From NCBI GenBank assembly GCA_900540475.1, contig UQGG01000001.1, positions 1 to 64,000 on the forward strand: a stretch of DNA of 64,000 nucleotides. Direction: 5' to 3'. Origin of the DNA: an uncultured Robinsoniella sp. (lineage in GTDB: Bacteria > Bacillota > Clostridia > Lachnospirales > Lachnospiraceae). The position numbers and the translations under genes are program-made. This document shows positions 52,118 to 61,117 of the stretch, in pieces; within the stretch, counting starts at the first letter, position 1; each line of letters opens with the position of its first letter. The notes under the pieces were generated by a model that saw only the letters and a list, made by a program, of their open reading frames with translations, was not told the DNA's origin and searched no databases.

Positions 52118-53458
52118 TTAGGCTAATAACATATTAAAATCTGTGATATATTGTTGTACCGGCAGGACACATAAAATACTAAATAAAATTGCACCAACAA
52201 TAATTGCAAACCGGATGATGGGAATCCTCTTCCACTGCCATATAATGGTTAACAGGAATACTGAGGTAAGCCAGATCATAAATACACTTGTCAGTATCCT
52301 TTTTACCGTGAGGCCATAAACGGAAATATATAAGAACATTTTACTCATTGCCGTAGCAATCAAAAGCAGAGTCAGAATGGACAGCGTTACATTGATCCAT
52401 CGTAGAATCCGGTTATGGCTATTTTGCGTTTTACTAAAAGTATTAGCACTAAGGATAAGCAGTACATTGATGACCGCAATGACACATAGCTCGAAGAAAC
52501 CCTGGCGGGCATATTGGGCATAGGTAAAATATTCCGGCCGGATCCCTGCAAATGCTGAAAATAGATAACTGCTTTGCAATCCGATAAATAAACCGTAGGA
52601 TATACAAACTAAAATTATTGCGGTATTGATTGCGGTATCAGCAATACAATGAGTCTTTTGCATATTTTTGCTGATATTATCCATATGGAAATGATCCGTA
52701 TTGCGGCGCTGGAGGCATCCATAAATAAGTCCAAACATATAAGCCGATATAGGTAATGATAACACAAAACGGAGAATATTTGCAAATAAATGTCGGTAAA
52801 AATAATATCTGGATTCAATTAATAATTGCCGGAAACCATTATCCGCACTTGAGAGCAAAGGGAGGACAACAGCAAGAACAGGAATTGCAATGCACAGCCC
52901 TAAACAAGCCGAAATCACCTTATTACCGGACCTGGAATTTCGGATTGCTGATTTTAATACGCGAAACTGGCAGGTGAAGTTATAGAAAGGGATTATTATA
53001 AATGCATTCCATAAGTCGACCACTATCCACTCACTGGATTTGTTATCTTTTAAGAGTACTCCGGTGACGGAAAGGGTCCAGTAAGCAGCGACTACAATTA
53101 GAGCCAGAATCTGGACAAATCTCATTACACTCCAAAAACAATAAGGAATACCCACACTCAGTAAAATCCCAAGCCAGAAGAAGCTCTCTTTAGCTGGCTT
53201 TTGCCTGCGGACAAAGACATAAGCCAGAACACCAAACACATATGTCAGAGTATACAGCGCTATATTGCGGTTAAAATGCGGAAATGACGAAAACACATAT
53301 ACAAGGCCATAGCCAAGCAGCAAATAGATGAAAGCAAATCCTTTGTCTTTCCCATCGGCTATCACCGGCTTTGATGTTGGTAAAGATGAAATCTGATCAA
53401 AAATAGGCGCACTTTCACAAGACAGGCCGTTTTGGCTTGCCATTTCTTTATTTTCCAT
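52118..53458 (-). CDS. DUF4173 (DUF4153-like) polytopic membrane protein
   Basis: A 446-residue protein with a polar N-terminus of about 38 residues and about ten to twelve TMs. Segments such as FAFIYLLLGYGLVYVFSSF and the FTYAQYARQGFFELC motif are characteristic of the DUF4173 family. Function unknown. AGGAGG precedes ATG 53458. It lies 34 bp after a small XRE regulator and downstream of a DUF2975 protein, suggesting a three-gene operon on the minus strand. Confidence 0.85.
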   Translation of the reverse strand: MENKEMASQNGLSCESAPIFDQISSLPTSKPVIADGKDKGFAFIYLLLGYGLVYVFSSFPHFNRNIALYTLTYVFGVLAYVFVRRQKPAKESFFWLGILLSVGIPYCFWSVMRFVQILALIVVAAYWTLSVTGVLLKDNKSSEWIVVDLWNAFIIIPFYNFTCQFRVLKSAIRNSRSGNKVISACLGLCIAIPVLAVVLPLLSSADNGFRQLLIESRYYFYRHLFANILRFVLSLPISAYMFGLIYGCLQRRNTDHFHMDNISKNMQKTHCIADTAINTAIILVCISYGLFIGLQSSYLFSAFAGIRPEYFTYAQYARQGFFELCVIAVINVLLILSANTFSKTQNSHNRILRWINVTLSILTLLLIATAMSKMFLYISVYGLTVKRILTSVFMIWLTSVFLLTIIWQWKRIPIIRFAIIVGAILFSILCVLPVQQYITDFNMLLA

Positions 53459-53492
53459 ATAAAATAAACCTCCTTGGTACGATCACGTACGA

Positions 53493-53702
53493 TTAATCTT
53501 CTTCCAGAAACTCCAGTATATCACCAGGTTGACATTGCAATGCTTTACAAATGGCTTCCAGTGTTGAAAAACGGATCGCCTTTGCTTTTCCATTTTTTAA
53601 GATTGACAGATTTGCCGGAGTGATCCCTACTTTTTCAGCAAGATCTCCGGAACTAATTTTACGACGTGCCATCATCACGTCAAGGTTTACTATAATAGCC
53701 AT
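53493..53702 (-). CDS. Small XRE-family (Cro/CI-type) regulator
   Basis: A 69-residue single HTH domain: MMARRKISSGDLAEKVGITPANLSILKNGKAKAIRFSTLEAICKALQCQPGDILEF. This compact YozG/YvaO-like type commonly follows a DUF2975 membrane protein in Firmicutes, as here (15 bp downstream). It probably autoregulates the operon. The start is after AAGGGATGTGCCGGG. Confidence 0.92.
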   Translation of the reverse strand: MAIIVNLDVMMARRKISSGDLAEKVGITPANLSILKNGKAKAIRFSTLEAICKALQCQPGDILEFLEED

Positions 53703-53717
53703 CCCGGCACATCCCTT

Positions 53718-54173
53718 CTATATGGTATAGTCATTTTCTTCTTTCAGCTGGACAGCCTGGGCAAAAACATTTTTGATTACCCTTATAATCAGGCTTATAA
53801 ATACAGCCATAACAGCCAGCACCCAAAAGAGCGCAAAATAAAATCCGCTGAAGAGATAGATTACTCCTGCTGCCAGACAACACCAGGACAGATAGCGCAG
53901 GCATTTTACATTACATTTGTCAAATACAATTTCTTTGCGGATATTGTTTAGAAGACAATGTAAAAGGTACAGTGCTGCAGCTATGAATATCGCAGATGAG
54001 TATGCCGTAATAAAAAATAAAGTCCGTTTACTGTCTAAATAATTCGCCCCTACCGCTTTGTTAAGTAACCCAAACAGCCATGGACCGCCAATGCAGCCTG
54101 CAGCCAGGCAGATTGAAAATAATAGTACACAGATTCTGGAAAGTGCCAGACTCTTGTCTTTGTTCCAGCTCAT
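53718..54173 (-). CDS. DUF2975 membrane protein
   Basis: A 151-residue protein with four TMs (about 8-28, 45-67, 88-110, 115-137) and the DUF2975 layout. The start at 54173 (MSWNKDKS) is preferred because AAGGAGG lies 8 nt upstream; the frame continues upstream to 54254 without a binding site. It is paired with the downstream XRE gene, a conserved arrangement whose function is unknown. Confidence 0.85.
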   Translation of the reverse strand: MSWNKDKSLALSRICVLLFSICLAAGCIGGPWLFGLLNKAVGANYLDSKRTLFFITAYSSAIFIAAALYLLHCLLNNIRKEIVFDKCNVKCLRYLSWCCLAAGVIYLFSGFYFALFWVLAVMAVFISLIIRVIKNVFAQAVQLKEENDYTI

Positions 54174-54616
54174 TTGTTTTGCCTCCTTTTTCATAATGAA
54201 TGAAATGAGTTTTCGGGTTGTTTGTATTATAGCATGGTGGATATTGATATTCAAGTGTTATTTATCGTTTTTCGATAAATATATATTGATATACACAAAA
54301 ATAACTCAAAGGCGCCTTACATGTAAGACGAGACAATGGGAGGTCAACTCTCTCGATTTTTTGTAATCGGAGAATCCACCCCTAATTCCTTAGACAGATT
54401 AGACGTTGCGGCGTACAAATTTATTATTTTTTGAGAAGAGCTGGTTTTAACATGATGTCTACGGCGGCTACCGGATTACATTCTCCGTAATAAAAGCTGA
54501 AGGTTTCGTAGGGACTACGATTGTTCAGCTTTTTTCTTTTGTATGAATTTATATGATTCATCATCAGCTAATATCAATCCGGTTAAGTTTATTAAAGCAG
54601 CCGGAAAATGTCATGT
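54174..54616. other. Gene-free region with an orphan terminator-like hairpin
   Basis: 440 bp without a supported gene. AAAAGCTGAA (54492-54501) pairs with TTCAGCTTTT (54525-54534), with an inner CGTAG/CTACG, and is followed by T-rich sequence: a good plus-strand terminator with no plus-strand gene before it. A CGCCTTACATGTAAG palindrome lies near 54313. A small RNA ending at 54534 is possible. Confidence 0.45.
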
Positions 54617-55333
54617 CTACATCAATGAAGAACGTTTGCTGTTATTGTTGTGTTTTGGAAGAACCGTTAGTATTCCGGAATCGCTGAGTGTAGCCAGTGT
54701 TATTTTTTTCTGATCCTGATAACCCTGTCTGTTCAGCTCTTCCATCAGCCATGTCTGGTCTTTTCCGTAGGGCGCCAGATTGTGTTTCATGATTTTTCCA
54801 TCAATAATGATATTTGCCCGGAGTGAGTCATCCTTTGCCGGCAGCGAAAAGTCAGAGGATTTAGGGGGACGAGCAAAATCTTTTGGCATGATGGAGATAC
54901 TGCCCTCCGGTTCCAGAATGGCATATTGAACCTCACTGATATCAAAATAGCCCTGTGTACGAAGCTGGCTTAATAGTAAGTTAATGTCAAATTTCGCCTG
55001 CTTTAGACCATCGTACTGTATGAGTCCCCGGGCAATCAGAAAAATCGGTTTACCCACTAAGATTCTTCTCAGCGTAATACTTTTTCTGGAATAAAAGGAA
55101 AGTAAAATGGAATGGAGAAAAAAAATCATAATGGATAGGATACCATAAAAAATAGGTACTGTATGATTAATGGTTAGTTCTCCGGCAAGTGTTCCAACTA
55201 CGATTCCTGCGATATAGTCATAAAAGGTCATTTGCGCGATCTGCTTGGCGCCGCTGATTTTTGTCATAACGGATAATATGATAATAGTCAGGATGCTTCT
55301 AAAAAGTAATTCCCAAATATCCATAATTAACAT
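54617..55333 (-). CDS. DUF421 (YetF/YcaP-like) membrane protein
   Basis: A 238-residue protein with three N-terminal TMs (about 6-24, 38-55, 60-80) and a cytoplasmic domain with the YetF pattern RGLIQYDGLKQAKFDINLLLSQLRTQGYFDISEVQYAILEPEG and a second subdomain ending TLSDSGILTVLP. In Bacillus the related proteins are spore or membrane proteins of unknown biochemical activity. GAAAGGA precedes the ATG. Monocistronic. Confidence 0.9.
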   Translation of the reverse strand: MLIMDIWELLFRSILTIIILSVMTKISGAKQIAQMTFYDYIAGIVVGTLAGELTINHTVPIFYGILSIMIFFLHSILLSFYSRKSITLRRILVGKPIFLIARGLIQYDGLKQAKFDINLLLSQLRTQGYFDISEVQYAILEPEGSISIMPKDFARPPKSSDFSLPAKDDSLRANIIIDGKIMKHNLAPYGKDQTWLMEELNRQGYQDQKKITLATLSDSGILTVLPKHNNNSKRSSLM

Positions 55334-55425
55334 GCATCCTTTCAGTAAGTAGTTTATTTAACTGCACAAATGTATTGTAACCGTTATAACATATCATATC
55401 CATGGGATTTTCCATGCGTATATAA

Positions 55426-55468
55426 AATAAAAAACAGACTGTTTGAAATTTTCTAAACAGTCCGTTTC
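55426..55468 (-). terminator. Terminator of the PocR-type regulator gene
   Basis: On the minus strand AAACGGACTGTTT (55467-55455) pairs with AAACAGTCTGTTT (55444-55432), with one wobble, followed by a run of T. Confidence 0.85.
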
Positions 55469-55486
55469 GGGGATTCAGTGCAGCTG

Positions 55487-56515
55487 TCAGCTTTTGCAGT
55501 ATGTCCGATACACAGCGGGTGTTACACCTACATATTTTTTAAAAGATTTTATAAAATATCCGGCTTCACTGTAGCCCAGTTCATCGCTGATTTCCGATAT
55601 AGGCGCATCGGATGATTCCAGGAGGGCTTTTGCCCATTCTATTTTTAAACGTGCCGTAAAAGAAGAATAGCTCTCTCCTACTTCTTTTGTAAAAAGCCGG
55701 CTTAAGTAGCTGGAGCTTACATTGCAGTATGCTGCCATATTTTTCAATGAAGGGGATTCTCCCTTGTGGTGGTAGATGTAGTCAAAAGCCTTTATAATAA
55801 TGCTGTTTGTAGAGACTGGTACGTCACTGCCGGCATTTTCAATATTCGAATTCAGAATTACATTGGATATGGCGGCTTTCATCTTTCTTGCCGACTCCAG
55901 CGTGTATTGAGCAGAAGGAGGCTCCTCCAGGATCTCCTGATGCCTGTTGACTACGGTTTCATACATCTCGATAATCTGTTCTTTGTGAATTGCTTCTTTG
56001 ACCATATAATTACAAAGGTAATAAAGCATCATTGCAATCATCTGCATCCGTTCATAGGACAAAAATGGGATTTCGTTATAGAACTCCTTTAAACTTTCTT
56101 TCGCCTCGTCAATGATCCTTGGGTTGGCTGGACTGAATATTTTCTCCATAAAGCTGTCATCTTTGTGAATGGGCAGCCTTACCTGTCCCGCCATTACAGC
56201 GCCTAGGTACTTGTCATTTACCATAATGGGTATAGCAATATCCACAATAGAAAAATGACACTGGTAGATATAGGGCTCATTGATCCGGACTGCTTCCAGA
56301 CCACCTCTGGAGTCACATTTTTGACAGAATTTCCCCAATGTGGGATCGCTTCTAACCTTTTTACAAAATTCATGGCAGCAGCTATGTTCTGTTACCGGTA
56401 TACCTTTATAATCCACAGTGATGATTGCCATGTTCGTCACCTCAGCAAGGGAACGCTGAAGATTCGTCCACTGTTCCATATCGAAGATCTGGTCAATGGC
56501 AAGTAATTTCTTCAT
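55487..56515 (-). CDS. PocR-domain AraC-family regulator
   Basis: A 342-residue regulator. The N-terminal PocR sensory domain (about 1-165) has the Cys-rich pattern CCHEFCKKVRSDPTLGKFCQKCDSRGG and YQCHFSIVDIAIPI; the C-terminal AraC domain (about 240-342) has two HTHs (SLKNMAAYCNVSSSYLSRLF and ISEISDELGYSEAGYFIKSFKKYVG). PocR domains are linked to propanediol and glycerol catabolism. The glycerol dehydrogenase / dihydroxyacetone kinase genes lie 1.4 kb upstream on the same strand and are the likely targets. AAAGGAGG precedes ATG 56515. Confidence 0.92.
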   Translation of the reverse strand: MKKLLAIDQIFDMEQWTNLQRSLAEVTNMAIITVDYKGIPVTEHSCCHEFCKKVRSDPTLGKFCQKCDSRGGLEAVRINEPYIYQCHFSIVDIAIPIMVNDKYLGAVMAGQVRLPIHKDDSFMEKIFSPANPRIIDEAKESLKEFYNEIPFLSYERMQMIAMMLYYLCNYMVKEAIHKEQIIEMYETVVNRHQEILEEPPSAQYTLESARKMKAAISNVILNSNIENAGSDVPVSTNSIIIKAFDYIYHHKGESPSLKNMAAYCNVSSSYLSRLFTKEVGESYSSFTARLKIEWAKALLESSDAPISEISDELGYSEAGYFIKSFKKYVGVTPAVYRTYCKS

Positions 56516-56574
56516 ATTTTAGGACCTCCTTTCAATTCTGCGATTAATCCTGAGATTTATTATGCTTTCAACGC

Positions 56575-56640
56575 TATTATCAACTTTGTTATCAATTCTG
56601 TTATCAATTCTGTTATTCATTCATCTATCAATTCTGATTC
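56575..56640. repeat. 12-nt degenerate tandem repeat upstream of the PocR-type gene
   Basis: Three to four copies of a 12-nt unit (minus strand AACAGAATTGAT, with variants AACAAAGTTGAT and AATAGCGTTGAA) fill the gap between marR and the PocR gene and overlap the marR stop codon. Confidence 0.75.
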
Positions 56641-57155
56641 AATTTCGGTTTCTTTACTACCGGAATTAACACCTGAGAGGATTTCACCTCTTTCTCCTGA
56701 TCCAGCCAGATTCCTGCATCCAGCATCTTTGCAACCACAGGAAGGTATTTTTTGGGAAGCCCTTCTCCGGCATGGAACATCTTGGAAAAAGATTTTTCAT
56801 AGATATAATTGGAGTAATTCTGATACAGACGGCGTCCATGATCTGTTACCCGGATTATTATATTTTTTCGATTGCCCTCCATATAAAATTTTTCCAGCAG
56901 ATCTTTTTGGGTTAATTTATTTACCAGTTTTGTAAAGGCGCTGGGACTGATGCCAAGCCTGCCGGCAATTTCTGACATGTTCTGATTCAGTTCTTCATTT
57001 TCCAGTAAATATTCCAATACCTGAATCTGAGAAATTGAAATTGGAATACTTGTTCCATAGTAATCCTCCTTGTTGTACATCGAAGCATAGACATTGGCAT
57101 ATTTATTCAACTTTTCTACAAATGCCCGGTATTCCCCCATCCACTGAAGTTTCAT
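56628..57155 (-). CDS. MarR-family transcriptional regulator
   Basis: A 175-residue winged-helix regulator: helices around YYGTSIPISISQIQVLEYLLENEELNQNMSEIAGRLGISPSAFTKLVNKL, a wing (DLLEKFYMEGNRKNIIIRVT) and C-terminal dimerisation helices. The tail VIPVVKKPKLNQN-like end (IPVVKKPKLNQN) runs into the 12-nt repeat tract and may have been altered by it. GGGGGTGATCTT precedes ATG 57155. Target unknown. Confidence 0.9.
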   Translation of the reverse strand: MKLQWMGEYRAFVEKLNKYANVYASMYNKEDYYGTSIPISISQIQVLEYLLENEELNQNMSEIAGRLGISPSAFTKLVNKLTQKDLLEKFYMEGNRKNIIIRVTDHGRRLYQNYSNYIYEKSFSKMFHAGEGLPKKYLPVVAKMLDAGIWLDQEKEVKSSQVLIPVVKKPKLNQN

Positions 57156-57359
57156 AAGATCACCCCCATAATACTAATTTTCAGTTTTCAATAATATAAT
57201 TTCCAACGGAAATAATAATAATTACTTTAAGAATAATATAATTCTTCAGGGAAAACAATAGTCACATATTCACAGAAATGAGGACCTGGAATTAGGGATA
57301 TTTACAGTGCTTAGTCCAGTATCTGTAAATTCAGCAGATCAGCAGAGATGAAACAGAGA

Positions 57360-57414
57360 AAACCTTGTGAAAGAAACGCTGCCCTTTACTGGGGAGGATT
57401 CTTTCACAAGGTTT
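57360..57414 (-). terminator. Terminator of the DUF4180 gene
   Basis: A perfect 16-bp stem: AAACCTTGTGAAAGAA (57360-57375) with TTCTTTCACAAGGTTT (57399-57414). Read on the minus strand it ends in TTTTCTCTGTTTC and lies 33 bp after the DUF4180 stop codon. Confidence 0.8.
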
Positions 57415-57447
57415 ATATGGTTGATATAACTGGAATCTGTACTTCTT

Positions 57448-57819
57448 TTACTGTATGGTTTCTTTTAATCGGTTAATCGCTTCTTCTTTGGTAACTGTGA
57501 AAAAGAAATCCTTTCCACAATTACTTTCATAAATGAAATCTTTTAAAGGTTTACTTGTATACTTTGTGTAATCTCCATAGATTGCAATTTTAACATGGTA
57601 GTTTATAAACTTCTGGAGAATCTCACCAGCTATCCCGGTACTCAGAATAAAAAATTCTTCCGAGACAGCTTCTTTATTTATTACGATCCGCTCTGCATTT
57701 GTTTCATACTTTACTGTCATAATGAAATCCAATGCAGACTGGGTATCTGCAATTAATTTTTCTTCACTGGAAACAACTGCAATATTCGCTTCATTTATTT
57801 TTATATTTTCAATTTTCAT
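57448..57819 (-). CDS. DUF4180 protein
   Basis: A 123-residue cytoplasmic protein matching the DUF4180 pattern: NEANIAVVSSEEKLIADTQSALDFIMTV, RIVINKEAVSEEFFILSTGIAGEILQKFINYHVKIAIYGDY and a C-terminal KDFIYESNCGKDFFFTVTKEEAI. The fold resembles STAS-like or alpha/beta proteins with an Asp/Lys-rich core. Function unknown. CAGGAGG precedes ATG 57819. The end of a TAGAGCGTG-type element lies just upstream (57834-57870). Confidence 0.88.
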   Translation of the reverse strand: MKIENIKINEANIAVVSSEEKLIADTQSALDFIMTVKYETNAERIVINKEAVSEEFFILSTGIAGEILQKFINYHVKIAIYGDYTKYTSKPLKDFIYESNCGKDFFFTVTKEEAINRLKETIQ

Positions 57820-57932
57820 AATGTCCTCCTGGAGCGTGTCAGAAAAATTTTTAACAGGCTCTTAAACTTAATTTGCAGTACAAATTCCAGTTGAATAATG
57901 AGTATACTACAGCTGTTTTATCTTGTCAAATT

Positions 57933-59711
57933 TTATCGGCAACCGGTCTCTTCCGGCACTTTCATTGCTTCTGCCACATCCCGGAAAATCACTCCCAGTC
58001 CGTATGCACCCGCATCCGGATATCCAAGGCTCCGCTCTCCCACTGTTCCGGCTCTGCCCATCCGGGCAACGATTTTTTCTGTGGCTCTGGCGCCGTCTTC
58101 TGCTGCCCGGGCAGCTCTGATTAAAGTGGTGAGAACATCTTCTCCTGCTTTGGCACACAGGCTCCAGGTGTTTGCACAGGGAATAAAGGCATCAATCAGT
58201 GTTTTGTCGCCTATTTCGGCACCTCTTCCAAAAGACCGTTCTCCGGTTGCCTGAATTCCTTTTATGGATGCCTGCAGCATCTGAGCAAATTCAGATATGC
58301 TTAATTCTTTTTTTGCTCCGGTATATTTCCCTGCTGCCCGGAATGCCGATCCCCAGATGGGACCGGAAGCACCACCGCAGTGTTCCATGATTACCAGAGA
58401 ACATGTGTCCAGGAAATCTCCGATTGTGTCTGTGTGATGAGCCATAATCTCGTTCCATTCTTCTTTGAGTCTGCGGAATCCTTTTGCAATGCTCATACCG
58501 AAATCGCCGTCCCCGGCATGGGAATCCAGCTCACAGAAAGGAACTTCATTGCGGATAACGGATTCACTCATACAATCCACCATATAGATTATATTATCAA
58601 GGCTGATGCAGTTATTATGAATGACAGCGCAATCCGCATTTGTCTGGATCGTATAGCTGGCATTTAAATCGGTCTTAGAGGTATCTTCCACGGATGTATA
58701 AGGGATACTTGCCTGCCAGTCAGTAATGGTGAAAACCGGTGCACAGCAGGGAGCGGTCAGCAGATCTTTTAACTCAGGATCCAGTTTCAGAATGGACAGG
58801 GATGCCCCCGCCATATCGATACTGGTCATGTAACTGCCTACCAGGGTACGGGAAACCACAACCGGATGCTTTGCCAATTCCTTATTTACCGAATGATTCA
58901 ACAGATATAATTCCTGGGCAGGTGTGCCGCCAAACCCATTTACCAGGATGGCAATTTCCTGTCCCTGATCCGGTTGCAGCTCCTTTAGAAGGGCATCTGT
59001 CATTTTTTTCGCCAGTTCATCGGCAGTAAGGAGTTTTTCCCGCCTGATTCCGGGTTCCCCATGAATGCCCACACCATATTCCATTTCATCGTCACCCAGG
59101 ACAAAGGTAGGCGTCCCCTTGGCAGGAACCGTACAGGAGGTAAAGGCAAAGCCGATGCTTTTTACATTGGATACGGTTTTTTCAGCCAGGCGTTTCACCT
59201 GAGCTAAATTCATGCCCTTCTCTGCTGCTGCACCTGCGATCTTATGTACAAACACTGTTCCTGCTACGCCTCTTTTGCCAACGGTATACAGACTGTCTGT
59301 TACTGCAATATCGTCATCCACTTTTATATAATCTACCGGGATACCGTCTTCCTGTGCAAGATAAGCTGCATTTTTAAAATTCATCATATCCCCGCTATAA
59401 TTTTTAATAATCAGCAGGGTACCTTTGTCTCCGGCTGTTTCCCGGATCGCCTGGTATACCTGAATCTGGGAGGGGGAAGCAAATACGTCACCGCATACCG
59501 CAGCATCCAGAAGCCCTTTTCCTACAAATCCGGCATGTGCCGGTTCATGCCCGCTGCCGCCGCCGCTGATCAGAGTGACTTTCTCTTTGTTTTGCTTTTT
59601 TTTCTTAATGATTTTGTATTTTGGTATCAATTCCAGTTCCGGATGAGCAAGGACAAGACCATTGCACATCTCCATTACCACGTTTTGTGGATTATTGATT
59701 ATTTTTTTCAT
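57933..59711 (-). CDS. Dihydroxyacetone kinase, fused DhaK-DhaL (ATP-dependent)
   Basis: A 592-residue glycerone kinase. The DAK1/DhaK domain (about 1-335) has GGGSGHEPAHAGFVG and H217 in GVGIHGEPG, which binds dihydroxyacetone covalently. The DAK2/DhaL nucleotide-binding domain (about 390-590) has the Mg-binding DSHAGDGDFG motif and HCGGASGP. Fusion of both domains in one chain indicates ATP rather than PTS phospho-donor use. It makes dihydroxyacetone phosphate from the product of the upstream glycerol dehydrogenase, with which it overlaps by 4 nt. Confidence 0.95.
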   Translation of the reverse strand: MKKIINNPQNVVMEMCNGLVLAHPELELIPKYKIIKKKKQNKEKVTLISGGGSGHEPAHAGFVGKGLLDAAVCGDVFASPSQIQVYQAIRETAGDKGTLLIIKNYSGDMMNFKNAAYLAQEDGIPVDYIKVDDDIAVTDSLYTVGKRGVAGTVFVHKIAGAAAEKGMNLAQVKRLAEKTVSNVKSIGFAFTSCTVPAKGTPTFVLGDDEMEYGVGIHGEPGIRREKLLTADELAKKMTDALLKELQPDQGQEIAILVNGFGGTPAQELYLLNHSVNKELAKHPVVVSRTLVGSYMTSIDMAGASLSILKLDPELKDLLTAPCCAPVFTITDWQASIPYTSVEDTSKTDLNASYTIQTNADCAVIHNNCISLDNIIYMVDCMSESVIRNEVPFCELDSHAGDGDFGMSIAKGFRRLKEEWNEIMAHHTDTIGDFLDTCSLVIMEHCGGASGPIWGSAFRAAGKYTGAKKELSISEFAQMLQASIKGIQATGERSFGRGAEIGDKTLIDAFIPCANTWSLCAKAGEDVLTTLIRAARAAEDGARATEKIVARMGRAGTVGERSLGYPDAGAYGLGVIFRDVAEAMKVPEETGCR

Positions 59712-60850
59712 TTACGGCACCTGCTTTCCTCTTTGTAGGTTTTACCGATACGGTCTGCTGTCAGGATTGCTGCAGCTACAGACTCCGGCGTTACCGGGAA
59801 AGGCATGGCATGAATAGACTCTTCGGGAATACATGCCTTTTTAGCAGCTTCTAAAAGTTCGTCCATCGTAAACTGATCTACGCCAATATCTTCCAGACAT
59901 ACCGGAAGTCCGACTTTCAGGCAGAAGTCCAAAACTTCATCCAATTCTTCTGTAGGGGCGTTTTCCAGGACCAGCTGCGCCAGTGTTCCGAAGGCTACTT
60001 TTTCACCGTGGAAATATTTGTGGGTTCCTTCAAATATGGTAAGTCCGTCATGTATGGCATGGGCACCTCCAAGTCCGGCACTTTCGAACCCAAGTCCTGA
60101 TAAAAGGATATTTGTTTCAATGATATTTTCCAGTGCGGGCGTCACCTGCTTGCATTCACAGGCAGTTTTGGCTTTGATACCATCTTTCATCAAAGTCTGA
60201 TAGCACAGGGCAGCCAGAGCCATAGCGGTATTTGTTCCTCTGGCGGGACCGCAGCATCCTTCCCGGAAACCACAGGGAAGTCCGGCATTTACATTGGAAT
60301 AAGAGGCAGCGGTTGCCCTTGCTTCAAAATAGGTAGAAAGTGCATCTCCCATTCCGGATACCAGAAAGCGGGCTGGTGCATTTGCAATAACCGTGGTGTC
60401 AATTAAAATGACGCTGGGACTTTGCTTGAAATATGCGTAGTCATCAAAGGCACCGTCAGGTGTATAGAGAACTGCCGAATGGCTGGTTGGGGCATCGGTT
60501 GCTGCAATGGTGGGGACAATGATCAGGGATTCCCCCTCGGCTACACATTTTGCGGTGTCAATCGCTTTTCCGCCGCCAAGCCCAATGGTACAGTTGCATC
60601 CTTTTTCCTTAGCCAGTTCCTGCAGGCGTGCGACTTCCTGTCTGGAACATTCCCCTTTAAATCCGCTCTCTACAAACGTTATCTGATATTCCTGTGCAGT
60701 TTTATCCAATTTCTCCTTCACCCGGCTGACATCATCGGGATGGGCAATCAGTAATGCGGATGATCCGAATGTTTTTACAAAGTAACCCAGGTTTAAAATC
60801 TCATCCTCTCCCTGTACATATTTAGTTGGACATATAAAAGCTTTTCTCAT
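59708..60850 (-). CDS. gldA: Glycerol dehydrogenase (iron-containing ADH family)
   Basis: A 380-residue dehydrogenase. NAD-binding GLGGGKAIDTAK and the metal ligands D in SGMGDALSTYFEA, H in GLGGAHAIHDGL and H in HKYFHGEKVAFG are all present. It oxidises glycerol to dihydroxyacetone with NAD. AGGAGG precedes ATG 60850. It is first in the two-gene operon with dihydroxyacetone kinase, giving the oxidative branch of anaerobic glycerol use. A Cys-rich insert (CGFREGCCGPARG) near residue 195 is somewhat unusual. Confidence 0.95.
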   Translation of the reverse strand: MRKAFICPTKYVQGEDEILNLGYFVKTFGSSALLIAHPDDVSRVKEKLDKTAQEYQITFVESGFKGECSRQEVARLQELAKEKGCNCTIGLGGGKAIDTAKCVAEGESLIIVPTIAATDAPTSHSAVLYTPDGAFDDYAYFKQSPSVILIDTTVIANAPARFLVSGMGDALSTYFEARATAASYSNVNAGLPCGFREGCCGPARGTNTAMALAALCYQTLMKDGIKAKTACECKQVTPALENIIETNILLSGLGFESAGLGGAHAIHDGLTIFEGTHKYFHGEKVAFGTLAQLVLENAPTEELDEVLDFCLKVGLPVCLEDIGVDQFTMDELLEAAKKACIPEESIHAMPFPVTPESVAAAILTADRIGKTYKEESRCRK

Positions 60851-61117
60851 ATCTAAAGACCTCCTGCTGTATTTGATGCCTTTATTTTAGCAGGAAAACC
60901 ACTTGCTTACAGTGAGGAATGATGACCGGAAATGACGATATAGAATCGTAAATATTTGTCATCAAATTCCTAAATGGTAATTTCATGAACTACTGTGGTG
61001 CACAGCTTACGTGTCAGCCTGAAATTGTGCGAAGGAAATTTGACGCAGTGGCAAATCTATATTATGATAAGGAAAAGCGGTATGAAACCAAGGATAAAGC
61101 GGAGGCATGATACGCCT

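Noticed and set aside
57873..58390. Plus-strand frames opposite the dihydroxyacetone kinase gene
   Set aside because: They are Arg/Pro/Ser-rich antisense products of a clear DhaK-DhaL gene, with no domain and no initiation signals.
60851..60900. Sigma-54 type promoter upstream of gldA
   Set aside because: A TGG...TGC pair is present but the spacing between GG and GC is 7 nt instead of 10, so it does not fit the -24/-12 consensus.
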